A DNA stretch of 64,000 nucleotides. Origin: Corylus avellana. Taxonomy: Eukaryota > Streptophyta > Magnoliopsida > Fagales > Betulaceae. Positions 1 through 13,027 of the stretch are shown here, in pieces. Under the pieces are notes generated by a model. The model was not told the origin of the DNA, did no database searches, and was given only the letters and a program-made list of their open reading frames with translations. The DNA lies in contig NC_081547.1 of assembly GCF_901000735.1 (NCBI RefSeq), forward strand, positions 16,724,217-16,788,216, in the 5' to 3' direction. The translations under genes and the position numbers were made by a program. Positions within the stretch are counted from its first letter, which is position 1. Each line of letters opens with the position of its first letter.

Positions 1-1261
1 ATTTTAATTATTTTTTGTGTTGTTGATGTTTTTATAGGCTTTTGAAAGAAAGTGAAGTAAAACTAGTTGATTTAGGCTCAAAAAGAGAAGATGAAAAAAT
101 TGGAGCTCCTTGGTACTGCGATCAATCGCAAGGTACCTGCGATCGAGCGCAATACCAGAGAAGATGTTGCACGAACTAGGCCAGGAGCGATCGAGCGCAG
201 GGCAAATGAAGGATCGATCGCAGACCTGCGATCGAGCGCACCCGTGCGCAGGAGGCATCCCAAGTGGCTGCTATAATGTCCCTATTTTCATATTAGGGTT
301 TTTCAAACTCCAAATTGTAATAGGACTGAAACCCTACGAAAACCCTAGGGTTTACTACTTTTCCAAGGACTTCTAAAGCCTGTAAATAGACTCCTAAGCC
401 TTTAGAATAGGTACGCTTAGAGAAGGGAGAAGAATAGGAGCTCTCAAGTCAAGTCTCGGGTTTAATCTTTCCTTTCTTTTCTTTTCTTTTATGAAGATGT
501 TTAACATCAACTCTATGTGTAGCTAATTTATTTAGTAGGGCTAGATTGAAGCCCTAGTTATGTTAAATTAATATTTCAATATTGGCACCTTGTGATGATC
601 TTATTGTGCTATTTAACTTGATTAATACCTGCTTGCATGAATTCCTTATATGTGCATGCCTGATCAACTTGTGCATGTGGTATGGATTTGTTAGTTAGAT
701 CAATTTGGATGACCGAGTCCTGGGTTTAACTTAAGTAACAAAAGAATCCACACCGCGATTCTTGGGTTAATCAACATAGGGAACTAGGAGTATACACCCA
801 TGCCCTAGGCTCTGTGTGTTTGTCGATTTCCATAGAACATATGCTTTTCTAAAGAACAACTTAGTATATACCATGCCAACTCCTTAGGAAAGAGAAGAGT
901 TAGACTATACACCCATGCCTAGCCCGTTGCTTAGGGAAATCAATAGCTTAAGGAGTATACACCCATGCCCTTAGGTTGGCAAACATTAAATATGCATAAC
1001 TTGATCAAAGCATTGGCATATTGAAATACTAGTTTAATATAATTAGTGATGGATATCAAAGCCCTACCCTTTGTCATCATCACATCAACAATCAACTTTT
1101 ATTTTGCTTTTGCTTAAGGAATCTATTTTTAAACATAAATTCAGCAATCCTCGTGGGAATGATCCTATACTTGCACCTTATTCTACCATTTTGACCTTGT
1201 GCACTTTCAGGTAAAACGTACAATTATTTACCTATTAATTTAGGTAGATTTTTGCACAACA
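1..1261 (+). repeat. 5' LTR of Athila-like element E1 (start lies outside the window)
   Basis: It aligns throughout with the 3' LTR at 4440-5756; base 1 corresponds to about LTR position 77, so roughly 76 bases are missing. It ends in GCACAACA directly before the primer binding site. It carries a palindrome-rich block (117-240), a degraded TATA region (TGTAAATA near 384) and four spaced copies of a motif like AGTATACACCCATGCC (786-973). The many short reading frames here are non-coding. Confidence 0.9.
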
Positions 1262-1267
1262 CGTTTT

Positions 1268-1286
1268 TGGCGCCGTTGCCGGGGAT
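1268..1286 (+). other. Primer binding site of E1, complementary to tRNA-Asp
   Basis: TGGCGCCGTTGCCGGGGAT lies six bases after the LTR end. It matches the complement of the plant tRNA-Asp 3' end including CCA, as expected for Athila/Tat-type Ty3/gypsy elements. Confidence 0.88.
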
Positions 1287-1552
1287 TGCGGCGAATTTTG
1301 TTTAAATTTATCTTCCTTTAGTTTTGTTATCTTAATTTTCAATTTTTAATTTAGTATTAGCAAAAATTAAAAAGAATTTCTTGTGTTTCTTAACTTTTTT
1401 GTTTCTGTTTCAGGTTGCGGATTGGCATTCTGTGATCGCGATCAATCGTCAGCCAAGTGCGATCGAGCGCACTGCAATCGAACGCACCAACCTACGATCG
1501 AGTGCAGTTCCAGAGAGCATCCGGACCAGGCAGTGCTGAAGTTGCCAAGTTC

Positions 1553-3027
1553 ATGCAAGGTCGTCGATCTCAAGCCTCAACCATTTTTCCCCTCGATCCT
1601 GAAATTGAGCGGACAATTCGACAACGACCTAGAGACAAAGAAGGAGAAGAAGAAGTTGAAATGGAAGACGTGCCAGAAAATTCAATTAGGCCAAGACTCC
1701 TAGAAGCAAATCCACCACGAGTGAGGAGACCAATGAAGCAAGCATACGTGCCAACAAACCTCCATCAACCCTCATGCATAGCATATCAACCGGAGGTGGA
1801 TGGCAGTTATTATATCTCTCCCCAAATTCTCAATGCATTGACCCACTTCAGAGGCACAACTATTGAGGATCCCAACTTGCATCTTAAGGAATTCTTTGAC
1901 TTATGCAAGTTGCAGAATGTTCAAGGCCTAACTCAAGAGAGACTCAGTTAGTTCTTTTTCCTTTTTCCTTGAAAGATAATGCTAAATTGTGGTACAATTC
2001 CTTGCCTGCAGAGTCCATTCATACTTGGGAAGAATTGACCACCAAATTTTTGAAGAGGTTTTTCCCAGCCCAGAAGACAAAGCAACTTAAAAGGGAACTT
2101 CAAATGTTCCAACAACGAGACAGAGACTTGTTCTTTGAAGCATGGGATCACTTCAATTCCTTACTCCTAAAGTGTCCACATCACAACATCCCTCAAGATG
2201 AGCAGGTACAAATTTTCTATGAAGGATTAGATGATACTAACAAAGGGATGGTTGATTCAGCTTGCGGAGGAACACTTATGGAAAGGAGTAGTGACGAAGC
2301 TGTGGAAATTTTTGAGACATTAAGTGAGCACTCACAGCAATTCTGTTCACGAGGAAGGAGAGGAGTCAAGAGCAAGGGCATGTATGAGGTGAATCTCAGT
2401 GGAGGATCAACTAATCAGTTGGCTGCAGTAGAAAAGAAATTGGATATGCTTGTCAAAGCCATGACTGTTCAGAAAACTTCACCGCTGCAACAAGACACGT
2501 AATTCCAGGTATGTGCTATTTGTTCCCATTTAGATCACACTACTGAGAAGTGTCCTTTTGCAGAACAAGAATAGGTCAACTTTGTGGGACAAAACAATTA
2601 TCCTCATAAGAACAACCCATACTCCAATACTTACAATCTAGGATAGGGCAACAATCCCAATTTCTCGTGGAGTAATAATCAAGGACAGCAGAACGGGACC
2701 CAACAAGCAAGTCAACCAACTCAAGAGCCAAAGATGAACCAACTAGAGAATATGATACATAGCCTGGTGACTTCACAACAACAATTCATGACTGATCAAA
2801 AACATGTCAATACAAAGACTGAGCAAGCCATACAAAAGCTAGAAGTGCAAATGGGTCAGATGGCAAAGGAGCTGAGTGAGAGGAAGCAAGGGGAATTCCC
2901 AGCTCAAATAGTACCTAACCCAAGCAATCACCAGCAGCTGAAGGCAGTCACAGTTCAAAGAGATCCCACTCCTACAAGAGCACAAGAGCCTAATTTTGAA
3001 GAGCTCAAGTGCAGCTCTTCACACTAG
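1553..3027 (+). pseudogene. gag: gag pseudogene of E1 (Athila-like)
   Basis: Structural capsid polyprotein of a Ty3/gypsy element. The start is set at the ATG of MQGRRSQAS, shared with gypsy A. The reading frame continues through the retrotransposon gag core (QERLxLVLFPFSLKDNAKLWYNSLP) and a zinc knuckle CAICSHLDHTTEKC (CX2CX4HX4C) near 2515-2560. It is broken by a one-base loss at about 1947 (GACTCAGTTAG against GACTCAGGTTAG in gypsy A) and by stops near 2500, 2573 and 2640. The last intact stretch (2734-3027) is the coiled, glutamine-rich tail ending KCSSSH. No pol follows it. Upstream 1433-1506 is the palindrome-rich leader. Confidence 0.85.
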
Positions 3028-3326
3028 GAGTCTTACAGTCACCAGTTGATGCGTTGAGCAAGCAAGAACCTCAAGCGCATCTACTCATAATAGTGGTACT
3101 GATGCCACTAAGAGGACGGGACAAGTGTGCTTCAATTCAAGTTTGGGGGTGTGCCATGAGTCAAGCTTTCCAAGACATGGTCGACCATCTCCCCGGTACA
3201 CTCTTTCCTTCATTTAGACACATTGGGGACAATGTGTCATTTAAGTTTGGGGGTATGGGCACACATGTTCACACACACTTTGTCCCAAGTTTATGTTAAT
3301 TGTCTGTTTTGAGTGTTGTTTATGTT

Positions 3327-3357
<31 letters not shown>

Positions 3358-4439
3358 ATGCATGTTCATGTTTATCCTAAAATTTTAGGTTGATCTAGAA
3401 AGAATTGTGGCTTGAATTCATCAGTGAGCTTAAAATTTGGAACACATGATCTGATGAGTAAATTTGTTAGGTTGGTTACTTGTTTAGGACAGTTGAAAAA
3501 TCACAGGTTTGATCTAATCACACAAGCACATTAGCACATAATCTGTGAGGTATGACATGAGATCTGATATGTATGTTTCTGCATCATGGATGAATTGGAT
3601 GACTTATTAGATGACACTATGGCATATATGAAAAAAAAAAAAATTAAAAGTGAAATAAATGATCATTGATGGTTTTTACTGAGTAACTGGACCTCTTGTC
3701 TCAAAGCATTGAGTGTTCACGTCAAAAGGTGAAAAATTTGGATTTTATCATTGTCATGGTTAGTTGGTTTTGTAGCCTTTTTGACTTGAGTTAGTAGGTC
3801 CTTAGGGGTGTCTCTACACCTAATGCCCTAAAACCACCTGGTTTGGGAGCCATTGACTTAACACTCGCTACGAGGGTCAATTAGAAAGCTTAAGAGAACC
3901 AACATTGCACAACCTGACTAAAAAAGAGAAAAGAAAAGAAAAGAAAAAAAACGAGAGAGAAATATGCCTTGTGTCATTCTAATAGGAATTTCAGTGAAAT
4001 TTGAGATTTGGAGACATTTACATATTGGAAAGATTTGGAAGCCTCATAATTTTGTGCTAATTCACTTTACACTATTTTCAAACTTGTGATATTTTAGCAT
4101 GTCCTTTGTAAGTAATTGCACTTTGAGATTCCAATTCATTGTGAAGATGGAGTTCATCTTTTAAGCTTGCTAATGAATAAAAATCATGATCTTGAAGTAA
4201 TGCTTTAATTTTTGGGATGACATAAACTGCGCATGATGTTTGTGGGTAACATTTCTGGAAAACCCTCACGAGACTTCACTCGTCCACTAGGGAATTCCTA
4301 GTGGTTTAAAAGGCTTATTGCATATGCTAAATGCAATCGTACATCCCACGAAAGATGGATTTATCTTTTTGTTTTCAGTTTCCTTTTAGTTTTTAGTTTT
4401 GTATTGCTAAGGGACTAGCAATATGTAAGTTTGGGGGTG
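3028..4439 (+). other. 3' untranslated region of E1, pol deleted
   Basis: Where protease, RT and integrase should lie, the sequence passes from the gag tail into the 3' non-coding region, which aligns with 27009-28339 of gypsy A. It holds three G-rich tracts of the form AAGTTTGGGGG (3139-3150, 3242-3253 and 4426-4438). The last abuts the 3' LTR and is the polypurine tract. No coding region is supported. Confidence 0.8.
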
Positions 4440-5756
4440 TGATAAGCGCTAAAATATTTATATTTTCAGCTCTTATCTTACATGTTTTAATTTTTTGGTT
4501 GTAGTTAATTAGGCCATTTTAATTCCTTTTTGTGTTTTTGATGTTTTTACAGGCTTTTGGAAGAAAGTGAAGTAAAACTGGGTGATTTAGGCTCAAAAAG
4601 AGAAGATGGAAAAATTGGAGCTCCCTGGTATTGCGATCAATCGCAGGGTACCTGCGATCGAGCGCAATACCAGAGAAGATGCTGCACGAGCCAGGCCAGG
4701 AGCGATCGAGCGCACACGGGCTGCGATCGAGCGCACCCATGCACAGGAGGCATCCCAAGTGGCCGCTATAATGTCCCTATTTCCATATTAGGGTTTTTCA
4801 AACTCCAAATTGTAATACGACTGAGACCCTACGAAAACCCTAGGGTTTACTACTTTTCCAAGGACTTCTAAATCCTATAAATAGACTCCTAAGCCTTTAA
4901 AATAGGTACGCTTGGAGAAGGGAGAAGAATAGGAGCTCTCAAGTCAAGTCTCGGGTTTATTCTTTCCTTTCTTTTCTTTTCTTTTATGAAGATGTTTAAC
5001 ATCAACTCTACGTGTAGCTAATTTATTTAGTAGGGCTAGATTGAAGCCCTAGTTATGTTAAATTAATATTTCAATATTGGCGCCTTGTGATGATCATGTT
5101 GTGCTATTTAACTTGATTAATACCTGCTTGCATGAATTCCTCATATGTGCATGCTTGATCCACTTGTGCATGTGGTATGAATTTGTTAGTTAGATCAATT
5201 TGGATGACCGAGTCCTGGGTTTAACTTAAGTAACAAAAGAATCCGCACCGCGATTCTTGAGTTAATCAACATAGGGAACTAGGAGTATACACCCATGCCC
5301 TAGGCCCTGTATATTTGTTGATTTCCATAGAACATATGCTTTTCTAAAGAACAACTTAGTATATACCATGCTAAATCCTTTAGGAAAGAGAAGAGTTAGA
5401 CTATACACTCATGCCTAGCTCATTGCTTAGGGAAATCAATAGCTTAAGGAGTATACACCCGTGCCCTTAGGTTGACAAACATTAAATATGCATAACTTGA
5501 TCAAAGTATTGGCATATTGAAATACTAGTTTAATATAATTAGTGGTGGATATCAAAGCCCTACCCTTTGTCATTATCACATCAACAATCAACTTTTATTT
5601 TGCTTTTGCTTAAGGAATCTATTTTTAAACATAAATTCAGCAATCCTCGTGGGAATGATCCTATACTTGCACCTTATACTACCATGTTGACCTTGTGCAC
5701 TTGCAGGTAAACGTACAATTATTTACCAATTAATTTAGGTAGATTTTTGCACAACA
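4440..5756 (+). repeat. 3' LTR of E1
   Basis: Begins TGATAAGCGC right after the polypurine tract and ends GCACAACA, 1,317 bp. It contains the palindrome-rich block (4632-4738), a TATA box (CCTATAAATAG near 4874), the CT-rich leader and the four AGTATACACCCATGCC-type motifs. It differs visibly from the 5' LTR by scattered substitutions, so the insertion is not recent. Confidence 0.9.
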
Positions 5757-6868
5757 CAAAACAAAGCTAATTGGGCGATTTTGGACAGTTTCGACATCGC
5801 TTCGTGATCTGGGCATAACTCTCTCATCCAAGCTCCGATTGAGATGATTCAAGATGTTATGGAACAAAAAGAAAAAGCTCTACAACTTTTATGTTTTGAG
5901 TTTTGAGAGATAATGAATGCATCAAGGTCTAAATCGGGATTGAAGTTGCTGCACCTACATTGTTGACGTTCTGAAACGTTCCTTAGCATGCAAATCTAAT
6001 ACGTGGATCTGACGCGTATAAAGAGGAGGGAATCATCAGACTAGACACGCATCTTCTCCCCTCTTCTCTAACTTCTCCTTTGAGTTTTAATCATGGCCCT
6101 GCGTGGCAAAACTTTCATAATTGGCTGAAGGAAACGGAAGCCTCGGAATCAATAAAACTATGAGATCTAATTTGTTTTTATTGTTCAATTTATACTTTGA
6201 GTATCAGATGTTCTTCTGTGCCTATTTTCATGATTGTCTCATTTAATTACTAGGAGGCCTACTATTTTATTATTCGTTGCAATCTACTGCTAGGTTAGAT
6301 ATCAAATCCGTAATTGTTTGATCCATCCAATTTGTGAAGCAACTAAGATTTAATAATTTGTTGCGTTAGAAATTATTAGATCTTAGGAAGAACGTTCAAC
6401 GAAATTAAACGCAACCGCTTGTGCTTGTGTTGTTTAGCTTCATCGATCTCTCTAATTCTTAAGGCTGCTACTAGATTAAACCTTTAGCGCTTGTCTTGGG
6501 TTGTTTAGTAGTTATGGTTAATTAGATCTCCTGTTTTCTAATTAACTGCGACTAAGGAGAGATAGGAAAATAGTTCCAATGGTGAATATTCAAAGTATGA
6601 ATTGATATATACTTGCATCGATGATCAATTGTAAAATTCCGATGGTGGATGTTGACTTAGACCAAGGTTTGTTCTTTTGATTGATTTCGATATTTGAATT
6701 TGAATTGTTCCTTAGTTGTTCTTCTTAAAAATGTTTTTGTTATACTCAAACCCCCCATCCTTGTTCACGTAGCATAAAATTAACCTAAATACTCTTCGTG
6801 AGAACGACCCTTACTCGCACTACTACATGTATTTTTAAAAGTATAGGTTTTATTTTTGGTTGCCTGCG
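5757..6868 (+). repeat. Remnant of a second LTR, truncated by E1
   Basis: No gene. The stretch has LTR character: a TATA-like CGTATAAAGAGGAGG near 6018, a downstream leader, and an end (GAGAACGACCCTTACTCGCAC then TGCGACAACACA) of the same style as other Ty3/gypsy LTR ends in this window. E1 probably inserted into it. The family is not identified. Confidence 0.5.
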
Positions 6869-6871
6869 ACA

Positions 6872-6933
6872 ACACACCAGTGACCTAAAGGCGAGCAATG
6901 TTCTTCTCGACGACAAAATGATTGGGCATGTTG
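6872..6933 (+). pseudogene. Receptor-like kinase fragment (catalytic loop only)
   Basis: The frame reads SDLKASNVLLDDKMIGHV, matching the catalytic-loop and following segment (DLKPSNVLLDDEMIGHV type) of plant LRR receptor-like kinases. It begins directly at the preceding LTR end and runs into the N gap, so only about 20 codons are visible. The cysteine/histidine before D is replaced by serine. After the gap no kinase sequence is recognisable. It is probably a captured or truncated fragment; a longer gene hidden in the gap cannot be excluded. Confidence 0.6.
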
Positions 6934-7033
6934 NNNNNNNNNNNNNNNNNNNNNNNNNNNNNNNNNNNNNNNNNNNNNNNNNNNNNNNNNNNNNNNNNNN
7001 NNNNNNNNNNNNNNNNNNNNNNNNNNNNNNNNN
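6934..7033. other. Assembly gap (100 N)
   Basis: Exactly 100 N, the usual placeholder for a gap of unknown length. Confidence 0.99.
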
Positions 7034-8418
7034 GCGCATGGCCTGTATAAGGTGCCAACCCGCTATAGAACAACCCAATTTTCTTTATTTGATTTGATTT
7101 GACTTTTTGTTTATTTGATTTGATTTAATTTTTTGTTTTCGGAGAAAGTTATGTGGATGATAAGTTTGTTTAACTTGTGGATTTGGTTAAAAGAGTTTAA
7201 CTATACCACAATTCATTAAGTTCCTACTTATTTATCCTAAGTGCGGTTAAAACTTCGAGTACCACATCCATGCATGCTTTCAATCTCCTCCTATTCAATT
7301 GTTTGTAACATGTGGGGGACTGTTATGATGTTACAAACAATCTTTTATTATTCAATTATGATTTATTATTACTTTAATATTTTTTCTTATTACCATTGGG
7401 TCTTAAACCAATTTTTTACCGTTGAGTATCAAACCAGTTTTTATGGAGAAAAAAAGAAAAGAAAACTGAAACATCTTTAATTTAGTTTTCTACCTTTTTG
7501 ACCCTTGCTTGGAAAAACTGGTATTGACCAAGGTCTATAGGGATTTGTCCATTAACAAGATTTTATGGCATTTAATTATTTGACCGTTTGGTCTATATAT
7601 CTTCAAGATTATATATGTATGACCGTTGGTATTAAACTTTTCATGACAGTTACATATATTCATGCAATTTAATAGCATGAATCAATAGCCCACTAATTCT
7701 TTTTATAAAGCCACCAAAGAGCACTATATGATATACTCTTTATCAAAAAGATTTTTTTTTTACTTAGTTATATACGCATTATAGAAGCAAATAATTAGGG
7801 GCAATGTCCACCTATTGTCTTTTATTTCTTGTATTTTCTCTATGTGATTTTGTTTATCAAGAAGATTAAAGGGTTGCTTTACTAGTCTTCATTATTGGAA
7901 GTGCGTCCTTAACGAAGATAGACACTATAGTCTAATCCTGGGAGGCTGCGTGTTAAGAGATTCGATTGCATTGAGTTATATACACCGGGAGGCACGAATT
8001 AACCTTTAAGAACAACGCTCTTGCGTGATTCTATAGCATATTGTGAGATCTTTCTATACTCTACTTTTCATCTCTTTTATTTTATTTATTAGAATATTAA
8101 TTTCATACTGTAATTATTTTATATCAATGAGAATTTGTGCACCATCCAAAATTATTTCCAACATTTTATTCCTCTTTCGTTTCTTTTCTTTTTAATGATT
8201 CCTGCATTCTATTTCGTTCCTTTATACTGTAATGAAAAATTCGAGGAAGTTTCCAAGAAGAATTACTTGAATTCACAATACATTTGCCTCAATTAAGGGA
8301 AAACCCACGAACGAAATCATCATCTTCAGAGGACTTTGTCAATAAACCAAACATTTTTTAATTTTCCTTGATTTTACTCTAATATTATTATGATATTATT
8401 CTCTAAATTGAATGTTAG
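7034..8418. other. Gene-free AT-rich interval
   Basis: I see no supported coding region. It holds a short imperfect duplication of TTTATTTGATTTGATTT (about 7083-7135) and an unassigned repeat-like stretch near 7910-8040 (GGGAGGCTGCG and GGGAGGCACGAATTAACC). No exon 1 for the O-methyltransferase pseudogene that follows was found. Confidence 0.6.
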
Positions 8419-10801
8419 GTCTCAAGTGAAGGATGCAGTTCTTGAAGGCGGAGTTCCATTTAACAGGGTCCATGGAATGCACGGCTATGAATACGCTAGC
8501 AGGGACCCTAGGTTCAGTCAAGTTTTCAACACAGCCATGTTCAACCACACTACCTTACTTGTTAAGAAGATGCTCGAGTCCTATGATGGTTTTGAGAACC
8601 TCAAGCAGATCGTTGACGTTGGTGGTGGAATAGGAGTGGCCCTTAGCTTAATCATTTCAAAATACCCCAAAATTAAGGGCATTAATTTCGACATGCCTCA
8701 TGTTATACAACATACCCCACCTTATCCTGGTATGTTGTCTGTTCATCAAGTACGTTTTTTAAAAATAATATTGTTTAAGATATTGTGTTGTTTCTCCCAA
8801 TGGTAATTTCTTAATTCGTTAAATTTCCTTATCAGATTTTGGGATTAAAATGATCAAAAAATCGTTGGATATGCAATGAATCCGATGTTTTCCCACTTCA
8901 GTTGTTTTAAGTGCAGTTTGCCACATCTCTATTGTTCTGATATCTGCAACCTTCATATTCTCAAGGCCCATGTATGATGCCAAAAAAAAAAAAAAAACTG
9001 TTTCTAAGTTAAAGTAGATGATCTCTTCAACCTTCATAATGTTAATTTCCATGCAACAAACAATGTTTTTATGTTGAAGTAGATAGGAGAGAGTGAGAGG
9101 GAAGGAGAGATGCCACAAAAAAAACTTTTCTAAGTTTAAAGTAGATGGTCTCTGTAACTTTCATATTATCAATTCCCATATACCATGTCATGCCACAAAA
9201 AAAATAAAATGTTTCTAAGTTATTAGAGAGATGGCTAAAATCTTTTGGAGACTAATACTATGGAGATTGATTAGCTAGATCCAGTTAACCAAATTTTACC
9301 ATACATGAATTGCTAATGAATGGTTGTACTTTTGAGAGTCTAGACAGCTGTTCGCGATTGTTTGACAGAATCTATAGATTAAAGGGGGTGTTAATTTATC
9401 ATGCAGGTGTAAAACATGTAGCTAGCTGGAGATATGTTCGAAAGTGTTCCAAAAGGAGATGCAATAATTTTGAAGGTGAATTTTCAATTTTGTATCTTTC
9501 TGGCATTGTTCCTTACTTTTATTGTTGACTTGAGGCTCATTTTTCTCTTTCGCTTAGAAACATTTAGCAAATAAATTTGTAGCATGGAAAATGATTGTTT
9601 GACTGCCCACCTGATTGATGTTGTAATGGCATTACTGCAACAATGCAATAATAATGTCCTGTGTCTTTTAAGCGCTATCAACAATTTCTGCAAACTTTGT
9701 TGAAATTATGCTTTTCATTATTGGTGATTAGCCCCATAATTTGAGAAAATTGTTTCACTTTGTCTATCACCATCCAAATTGGATCTTAAATACTGGAAAT
9801 GAAAAAAAAATGATTGAAATCCTCGTTAACAAATTGGAAGGCATTGTTATAAAATTGGTGTTTGCATCTCTTATTGGTTTACCAGGATACTTTGGCAAGA
9901 TTATTTATTGTTAGTAGGGCTACCATGCGATTGCCAGGAACCAAAATGCCTCCCAAATACAATGTCCCTAGGATGTTTTCTCCTATCCTCGAGCTTGAAG
10001 AATGACTAATAACTACGTCACTTCTTTTTGTTACCCACATTTGAAGCTTAGGACGATACGGATGAGATATAAGAAACTTGGTTAATTTTTGCAAGCCATT
10101 TAGTCTTTTTTATTTTTCTACGTACATGATGTTTATACTAAAGAAAAAAATAACTCTGCCTGTTTATCTCAAGGGTGGCATTCATGGGATTTGTTGTTTT
10201 GACATGATGCTATTTGGTTTGCTAGAATGGGGGAATGTGTGATAAAGGGGTATACTTATTCATCTTTCTCATTTTTGTAACATTTGAGCCTAGTTTAGAG
10301 GGTGCGCAGATTGAAAGTTCCGTGGAGACGTTGTCACAAAGTTGATACTCTAGGGTGGTAAAGTATAATTTGCCTTTGATTTTTAACATTCTTTTAATGC
10401 TTCTCAGCATTATATGCTTTGTCAATAATACTCTGTGCTTAAGAAAGGTGATAAATCTATTTTTCAGAATTCAAATACTAACCATGAGATTATTTATCTT
10501 TGATAATGGATACTCAATAATTGGGGCGACGATGACTGCTTGAAGATATTGAAGAACTGCTACAGCGCTCTTCCATATGATGGAAAGGTTCTTGCTATGG
10601 TGCAAGTTCTTCCAATTTTTCAAGGCAAAGGTTAAATCACTACTTGATATGCATATGATGATTCAAAAACAGGGAGGAAGGGAGCGGCAACAACATGAAT
10701 TATTTGGATTGATATATGCAGCTGGATTTAAGAGCATTGGTTTCAATTGTCATGTCTATAATACGTTTATTATGGAGCTCAACAAGAATGGTATCATATG
10801 A
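8419..10801 (+). pseudogene. Caffeic acid O-methyltransferase-like pseudogene 1 (exons 2-4)
   Basis: Plant COMT-type methyltransferases transfer methyl from S-adenosylmethionine to phenylpropanoid hydroxyls in the cytosol. Exon 2 (8419-8729, after TTAG, donor GTATGT) reads QVKDAVLEGGVPFNRVHGM, then the SAM motif VDVGGGIG, then NFDMPHVIQH. Exon 3 (9407-9475) gives GVKHVA and GDMFESVPKGDAIILK but has a four-base AGCT duplication that shifts the frame. Exon 4 (about 10507-10801) reads WILNNWGDDDCLKILKNCY, then shifts frame near 10630 before GGRERQQHELFGLIYAAGF and the stop. The acceptor of exon 4 is lost. The catalytic HDWSD motif has become NNWGD, removing the catalytic His. Exon 1 is absent. 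Clearly non-functional. Confidence 0.88.
8965..9240 (+). repeat. Imperfect tandem repeat in intron 2 of pseudogene 1
   Basis: Three partial copies of a unit with TGCCA, an A-run, then TTTCTAAGTT(T)AAAGTAGATG and CTTCATA.T start near 8975, 9110 and 9190. Confidence 0.6.
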
Positions 10802-12300
10802 TGACATCCATATATGATGACATCCATATAGTAGTAAGGTGGTGTAGGGAATATACCTTTTGTAGGAGCTTACACACTCTAGTAGCTCTTTTGCCTAATT
10901 ACTGAGATAAGGCAACCAATGCAGCTTTTGATGGCATTGTAATATCAGTATGCAGTTTTCTGAAGGATTCCTTTAGTTTTTCAAATGGAAGTTGTGTTTA
11001 CGACTAAATATTACATGGGCTGGTTGAATTCTTTGCCAAATTCAATTCGGCTTTCACACATTAGCAACTCAGCCGTATAAGTGGTTCAGCATGTCATGGG
11101 CTTTGTTCCCACGTGAGAAATGTATAAAGTGATTTATGATCCAATTTTATTATCAAATCTTGAATTTATTTTTTAGCTCTGTTTCACACTCAATTTTGGC
11201 TTTCAATACGTCAAAATTTGGTATTCAATGTGAAATAACAAATTGTTCTTCTTTGAGTAATCTTTCCAACGCATTAGGCATTGCCTTAATCCGAATTTTG
11301 AGCAAGAAGTTATAGTCAAAACAGTACAATAAATTTTATGGCAGAGTTGTAGGATCTAATTTCACCAATTTTTCTTCTTTATTTGCCAAACTCTTGGGTA
11401 CCTGCAAAACATAAAAAGCACATAACAAGATTAAATAAAATATAAACTAATCCTAACAAAGTATGAATTAAACAAATAAAATACATACTATAACGTGCAC
11501 ATCAGCAAGTACCGAGCTATATAGAACCTTTGTTTAAATGTATAACTTTGAGTTGTTGGATTTTTTTTGTTTTTTTTTTTGGAAGTGCGCATGATGTTTT
11601 TAGAACTAGACGTTAACCGTATAAACAAAGTTAAAATACGAAGTCATCATTAATTTTTTAACAGTACATATTATGTAGTTTTATTTTACAACTACATAAT
11701 CTTATCTTATATATATATATAAAAGACAAGATTAGTGGACCCATGTCAAACTCAAACTTAAAGAGTGGTGGATGCTAAAGATTTTCAAGCTCACCATTGT
11801 CCATGGGCATTAAACTTCTATTTTTATAAAAATTTATGATCCATTTAATGAAAAAATATTGATACAAAATTAAGAGATTTATTAATAGAAAAAGAAAATC
11901 AAATTAGAGATAATGAATTAAATTTACGTAAAATGAAAGCAAATATATAATGGAACAATAATTAAGCTTTGTCGGCTAAGTTAAGGTTGAAAAGAAGACG
12001 TACAACAAAGGAATAGAACTTGTGTCAAATCGAGAAGAATTATTTGAATCTACAGATTTTATTTTGTCTTATTACAGAAATAAATTGTTATATGGTTTAA
12101 TTTTTTTTTTTTTTTTTTAAATCATATCACTGATATTGCATTAGAAAAAATCAACGGGTCTAATGCTCATTGCGTGGCCGAATTAGAACCACCTTCATAC
12201 GTACGGCTTATAAATTGATAAATATTTGATTAAACTTGCAAATATCTAAACAAATATATATAGAGCAGACTAGCTTCCATCATCACTCCAAGTTCCTATA
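10802..12300. other. Intergenic interval upstream of O-methyltransferase pseudogene 2
   Basis: No coding region seen. A 16-bp direct repeat (ATGATGACATCCATAT twice, 10798-10831) follows pseudogene 1. The last 60 bases include AAATATATATAGAG, a plausible TATA box about 45 bases before the ATG at 12301, so the promoter of pseudogene 2 is probably within this interval. Confidence 0.5.
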
Positions 12301-13027
12301 ATGGCTACCTCTCTAAAGAAATCGACCCCAAAAATTAATGAGAATGAAGAAGAGAGCTTCGTGTATGCACTGCAGGTGGCGGGCTCCCTTGTGGTGCCCA
12401 TGACCTTGCGATCGGCCGTGGAGCTTGGCGTTTTTGAAATTCTAGCAAAAGCGGGTCCGGGAGCCAAGCTCTCCCCTACACAGATTGTTCAACAGATGCC
12501 AACCAAGAACCCCGAGGCACCCACGAGGTTGGACCGTATTCTGAGGATGCTGGCCACCCACTCTCTGTTTGGTTGCTCTGTGGCTGCTGATGACTCTGGA
12601 TCTTTGCAAAGGCTTTATAGTATTTTTGATGTGTCTAAACACTTCGTCTGCAACGAAGATGGTGTCTCTTTGGGACCTTTCATGGCCTTGATTCACGACA
12701 AGGTCTTCTTAGATAGCTGGTCTGTTTTCTATTTTCACCTCCACTTTTTCTTCTTTTCCCACATTTTTCTGTTCATAATTAGTTTGTTTTCTTCTTTTGT
12801 TTATTTTTTTTTCCAAAAAAAAAAAAAAAAAAAACTAGTCGACAATCTTTCATCATATCGGTACAATGGACATGTGAATCCATGGTTGAATTGGTAAAAG
12901 GAACGATTAAAAAATTGTTAGGAGAATGATGTATAACATGACTTTCTTTAAAATAGGTGGAGCAAATAAATTCAACATACTAACTATCCTCCATAGTACG
13001 TGAGATAAACTGGGTCTTTCTCAATAA

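Noticed and set aside
117..240. A CRISPR-like array of palindromic repeats
   Set aside because: Irregular spacing, eukaryotic LTR context and no cas genes; the palindromes are LTR components.
91..376. Reading frames rich in CDQSQ/CDRAQ-type peptides over the palindrome blocks
   Set aside because: They recur on both strands in every LTR because the DNA is a palindromic repeat; no codon bias, no initiation context, and the frames end at LTR sequence. Treated as non-coding.
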